From Acanthaster planci (lineage: Eukaryota > Echinodermata > Asteroidea > Valvatida > Acanthasteridae), in contig NW_019091464.1 in NCBI RefSeq assembly GCF_001949145.1, forward strand, positions 954,346 through 991,459: 37,114 bases of DNA, given 5' to 3'. Below are positions 34,859-37,114 of this stretch, in pieces. The notes under the pieces are model-generated. The model did not search any database and was not told the DNA's origin. It saw only the letters and a program-made list of their open reading frames with translations. How positions within the stretch are numbered: position 1 is the first letter of the stretch; the number at the start of each line of letters is the position of its first letter. Both the position numbers and the translations under genes were made by a program.

Positions 34859-37114
34859 ATGACAGGAAAATTCTCAGTCGGAAGTCGCGTCCAGGCATTC
34901 CATGAGTTGGGAAGATGGTGTGCAGCTAAAGTAGTCAAAGATAAAGAATGGTCATACCTAGTGAGTTTTATTGGATATACTAGGCGTGATATCTGGGTGA
35001 ATGAACGTTCCGTAAGACATCCAGTACCTCCCTATGGAGAGTATCATCAGAGACGTAAGTAACGTGCTCATGTTCCATTTTAACATTCAGTTGTTGGTCT
35101 ACCGGTATATCAGAAAGAAATATGATGTATTTCCAAAAGATACCGGTACTTGTGCAAAGAATTTAATTAATAAACAACAAATTTGTTATTTCCTCGTAAA
35201 TGCACTTTACATGTTTCTGAAAGAAAAACCCACTTAGGAAGGATTAGTAAATCGGAATATTTGCGGCAGGCAAGTTTTCTGTGGTACATGTAAAAAATTG
35301 TTATCTGTTGATGTAATGAAATGCCATAAAACCCTAGAAAGATATTTGAAAAGTCGTCCCGTCTTCATAAATCACAGATTTCTACCTTTGAATATTTTAC
35401 AGTTTAACATGGGTGAGCATTACAGCCAACAAATATCATATATCTTTGTTACAGAAAACCGCAGGCAAGCCACAAAACATCACTGTCACAAAAGTGTTAA
35501 AGGAATCAGTACAGTTTTTGAGAGAGTGTCAGCAAAGCGACCAGGTTGAAACAAGTGATGGACAAAAAGGCACTTTTCTAAGAGTGGATCCCTTCAAAAG
35601 GATCTTTGTCCTGCAAGATAGAACTGCAGTAAACCTTGAAAACATTTCATTTCCAGGTAAAGATTACTCAGATGTAGGGTTTCCTACATACATCTTAGTA
35701 ATGCATTTTTTAAACTTCTTACTCCTAAAAAATCCTGGAAAAGTCATAAAATGTAGTTTTCCAGGAAATGTAGTTTTCTGTGAAAACCCTGTTTTCACAA
35801 CCAGGAGAGCAATTTAATAACAAGTTGACTCTAGTGTTTGATTTATTTTGATTATTTTGATATGTTTTCTGTTATCTTTATATTAGTTAATGAAATCTGT
35901 TTGGACTGTATACAATAAAACATGCTATAACCGGTAGGGATCACAGAAACATTTTTATAAATCCCGAATTTTGGACTGGTAGTTTCCAGTTCGGGTTATT
36001 TCTTTCACAAAAAGCATGAAATTGCGGGCGTATTTGGAAAGACAATCAGAGCTGGGCGAACAGTTTTACTATTTTGGATATATCTTTGGGAAAAGGCGAA
36101 TAATAACAAATCGTGGGTAAAACCCATAAAATTGAAACGAAAAGCGATCTACTGGCCATAATCTTGAATTTCCGGTGAAAAAAACGGAGACAGACCTCCT
36201 CCGAGAGTCAACAGGCGGCGCTATTTCGCTCTGACTTTTCACTGCTTTCTATGAGTGCACTGAACTAAAGGAAGCCCATTTAAAGACAAAGTAAAATCGA
36301 CCACGTTTGCAGCCCCGGTGCAGGCAACCAAAGTCCTTCGGGCCTCTTAACCCTCCCCCCCGCGGCAACTTACAAACCCCCCCCCCCAAAAAAAAGCAGA
36401 GTGTTCTTGGGTCATTCAGCTTTCTTTTTATTTTCAATTTTAAGTAGATTACTTAACCAATGAAATTTCTGATTATCCACCAAAAACAAACTCACCCCCA
36501 CCAAAAAAAGTGAACGCTCCCAAGTCTGTCATCAGCGGCCATTTTTCAAATGACATCCCTCCACCTTTTCAGTCTATTGGAACAATTAGTCAGTAGCATT
36601 TTGCTGTGCTTGGCCTAGGGATGGGAGCACTTGAATGTGGAGAGTTCATTCTGGGCCATTCTTCCACAATCCCACAATTTCTTGGGCCCCACAATCTCCT
36701 CTTTTTCAAATAAACTCTAGGGGTACTTTTTCAGCGTCTCGGTTTGGCGAAGAATTCTCCTTGAATTGGGCAGAGCACCCCTATGGGCGCGTATTTTGGT
36801 GTAGTGCAACCTTTAAGAGCTGAGACGTGTCCGGACGGACGTGCAGTCCGGTGACTTTACCATATTGATGCGCGCGCATTAATTGAAATTTATCGCGGAA
36901 GAGCTGCCAGTGAGATTTGTGTGTAGGCCAATTGTGCATTTTGGCTACATGATGCACTATTGCAGCGTTTTAATCGCTCAGTCTTTGCAGAGCAAAATTC
37001 TGTGCGGTATGACTTGGTTATTAATGGTTTTGTTATCTACGTAAATATGAACGACCTGAAACAATTCTCTGAGATTGCCAACTGGTTAAGCTCGTGGTTA
37101 TCAGATCGTCAGAC
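34815..37114 (+). CDS. Unrecognised gene, chromo-barrel/Tudor-like N-terminus, 3' partial
   Basis: Proposed exons: 34815-35054 (or starting at ATG 34859), 35465-35656 and, tentatively, 36991-37114, running off the window. Exon 1 reads MTGKFSVGSRVQAFHELGRW, then CAAKVV, SYLVSFIGYTRRDIWVNE and RSVRHPV. The spacing F..G.RV.AFH...W..AKV....Y.V.F.GY....WV.E..V is that of a chromo-barrel/Tudor fold, which often reads histone tails. Exon 2 gives ITVTKVLKESVQFLRECQQS, then GTFLRVDPFKRIFVLQDRTA and VNLENIS, a predicted strand-rich segment. The exon 1 donor is a perfect gtaagt, phase 1; exon 2 entered at 35465 and exon 3 at 36991 keep the frame. Family and function unknown; it could be a chromatin-associated reader. 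The second acceptor choice is forced by phase. Confidence 0.5.
34859..35054 (+). CDS. Unknown gene exon 1: chromo-barrel/Tudor-like domain
   Basis: ATG at 34859 opens about 65 codons ending at a strong donor (gac|gtaagt). The same frame extends upstream to an acceptor-like ttttacag (34807-34814), so this may be an internal exon beginning at 34815 with the ATG lying upstream. The regular hydrophobic/aromatic pattern and the conserved-looking W, G and WV.E positions argue for real coding. Confidence 0.65.
35465..35656 (+). CDS. Unknown gene exon 2
   Basis: 192 bases. Entered at 35465 after gcag, it takes the single C left by exon 1 to form Arg and reads KPQNITVTKVLKESVQFLRE onwards to NISFP before gtaaag. 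An alternative acceptor (35454) gives a longer exon in a different phase. No known family identified. Confidence 0.55.
35657..36990 (+). other. Possible intron of the unknown gene
   Basis: No recognisable exon. It holds a C11A8 homopolymer tract (36377-36395), a CCGGAC/GTCCGG hairpin (36831-36851) and a 12-base palindrome atgcgcgcgcat (36868-36879). Confidence 0.4.
36991..37114 (+). CDS. Possible coding exon at the right edge
   Basis: The frame is open from 36927 to the window end. After the acceptor gtctttgcag (36981-36990) it reads QNSVRYDLVINGFVIYVNMN followed by DLKQFSEIANWLSSWLSDRQ. It has protein-like composition and the right phase to follow exon 2 of the unknown gene (1 + 2 bases make Glu). 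It could instead start a separate gene at the ATG 37047-37049. Product unknown. Confidence 0.35.

Noticed and set aside
35298-35549. 83-codon ORF overlapping exon 2 of the unknown gene
   Set aside because: Different frame; the alternative frame is longer, more protein-like and ends at a good donor.
1-37114. CRISPR arrays, operons, phage or bacterial genes
   Set aside because: Spliced animal genes fill the window; the tandem repeats lack direct repeat-spacer structure.

Overview
The window is animal nuclear DNA. Genes are split into many short exons with canonical GT/AG splice sites, introns run from about 200 bases to 4.5 kb, and the non-coding sequence is AT-rich and carries decayed transposons. 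The palindromic word acatgtacatgta is scattered throughout. Intron style and repeats suggest an invertebrate, probably marine and possibly a deuterostome, but I cannot name the species.

Layout. (1) Bases 952-23006, plus strand: 19 coding exons of a RalGPS-type Ral guanine-nucleotide exchange factor (RALGPS1/2 family). They join in phase into 533 codons: CDC25/RasGEF domain, PxxP linker, C-terminal PH domain, stop. Only the N-terminal start, roughly 20 residues, is missing to the left. (2) Bases 23007-28973: space between two converging genes, holding UTRs, one MITE-like element and no convincing gene. (3) Bases 28974-34089, minus strand: complete CDK9 (P-TEFb kinase) in four coding exons, 384 residues. 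(4) From about 34.8 kb to the right edge, plus strand: a partial, unrecognised gene head-to-head with CDK9. Its first visible exon resembles a chromo-barrel/Tudor fold, and two further exons join it in phase.

Mobile and repeated DNA: a hAT-like non-autonomous element (1116-1774), a tRNA-headed SINE (about 5655-5880), a possible SINE core fragment (about 14561-14583), a piggyBac-like MITE with TTAA flanks (22222-22811), a second MITE-like inverted-repeat element (23453-23901), and a fold-back element in CDK9 intron 1 carrying a Penelope-like retroelement tail (32351-32946). RALGPS introns also hold a 73-bp x3 tandem repeat, a 41-bp x8 minisatellite and a field of decayed short repeats.

RalGPS activates Ral GTPases at membranes. 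CDK9 with cyclin T phosphorylates the RNA polymerase II tail. They have no known direct functional link; their interest together is linkage, because human RALGPS1 and CDK9 both lie in 9q33-q34. I found no convincing new biological system. The least explained items are the unrecognised gene sharing the CDK9 promoter region and the Penelope-derived fold-back element.
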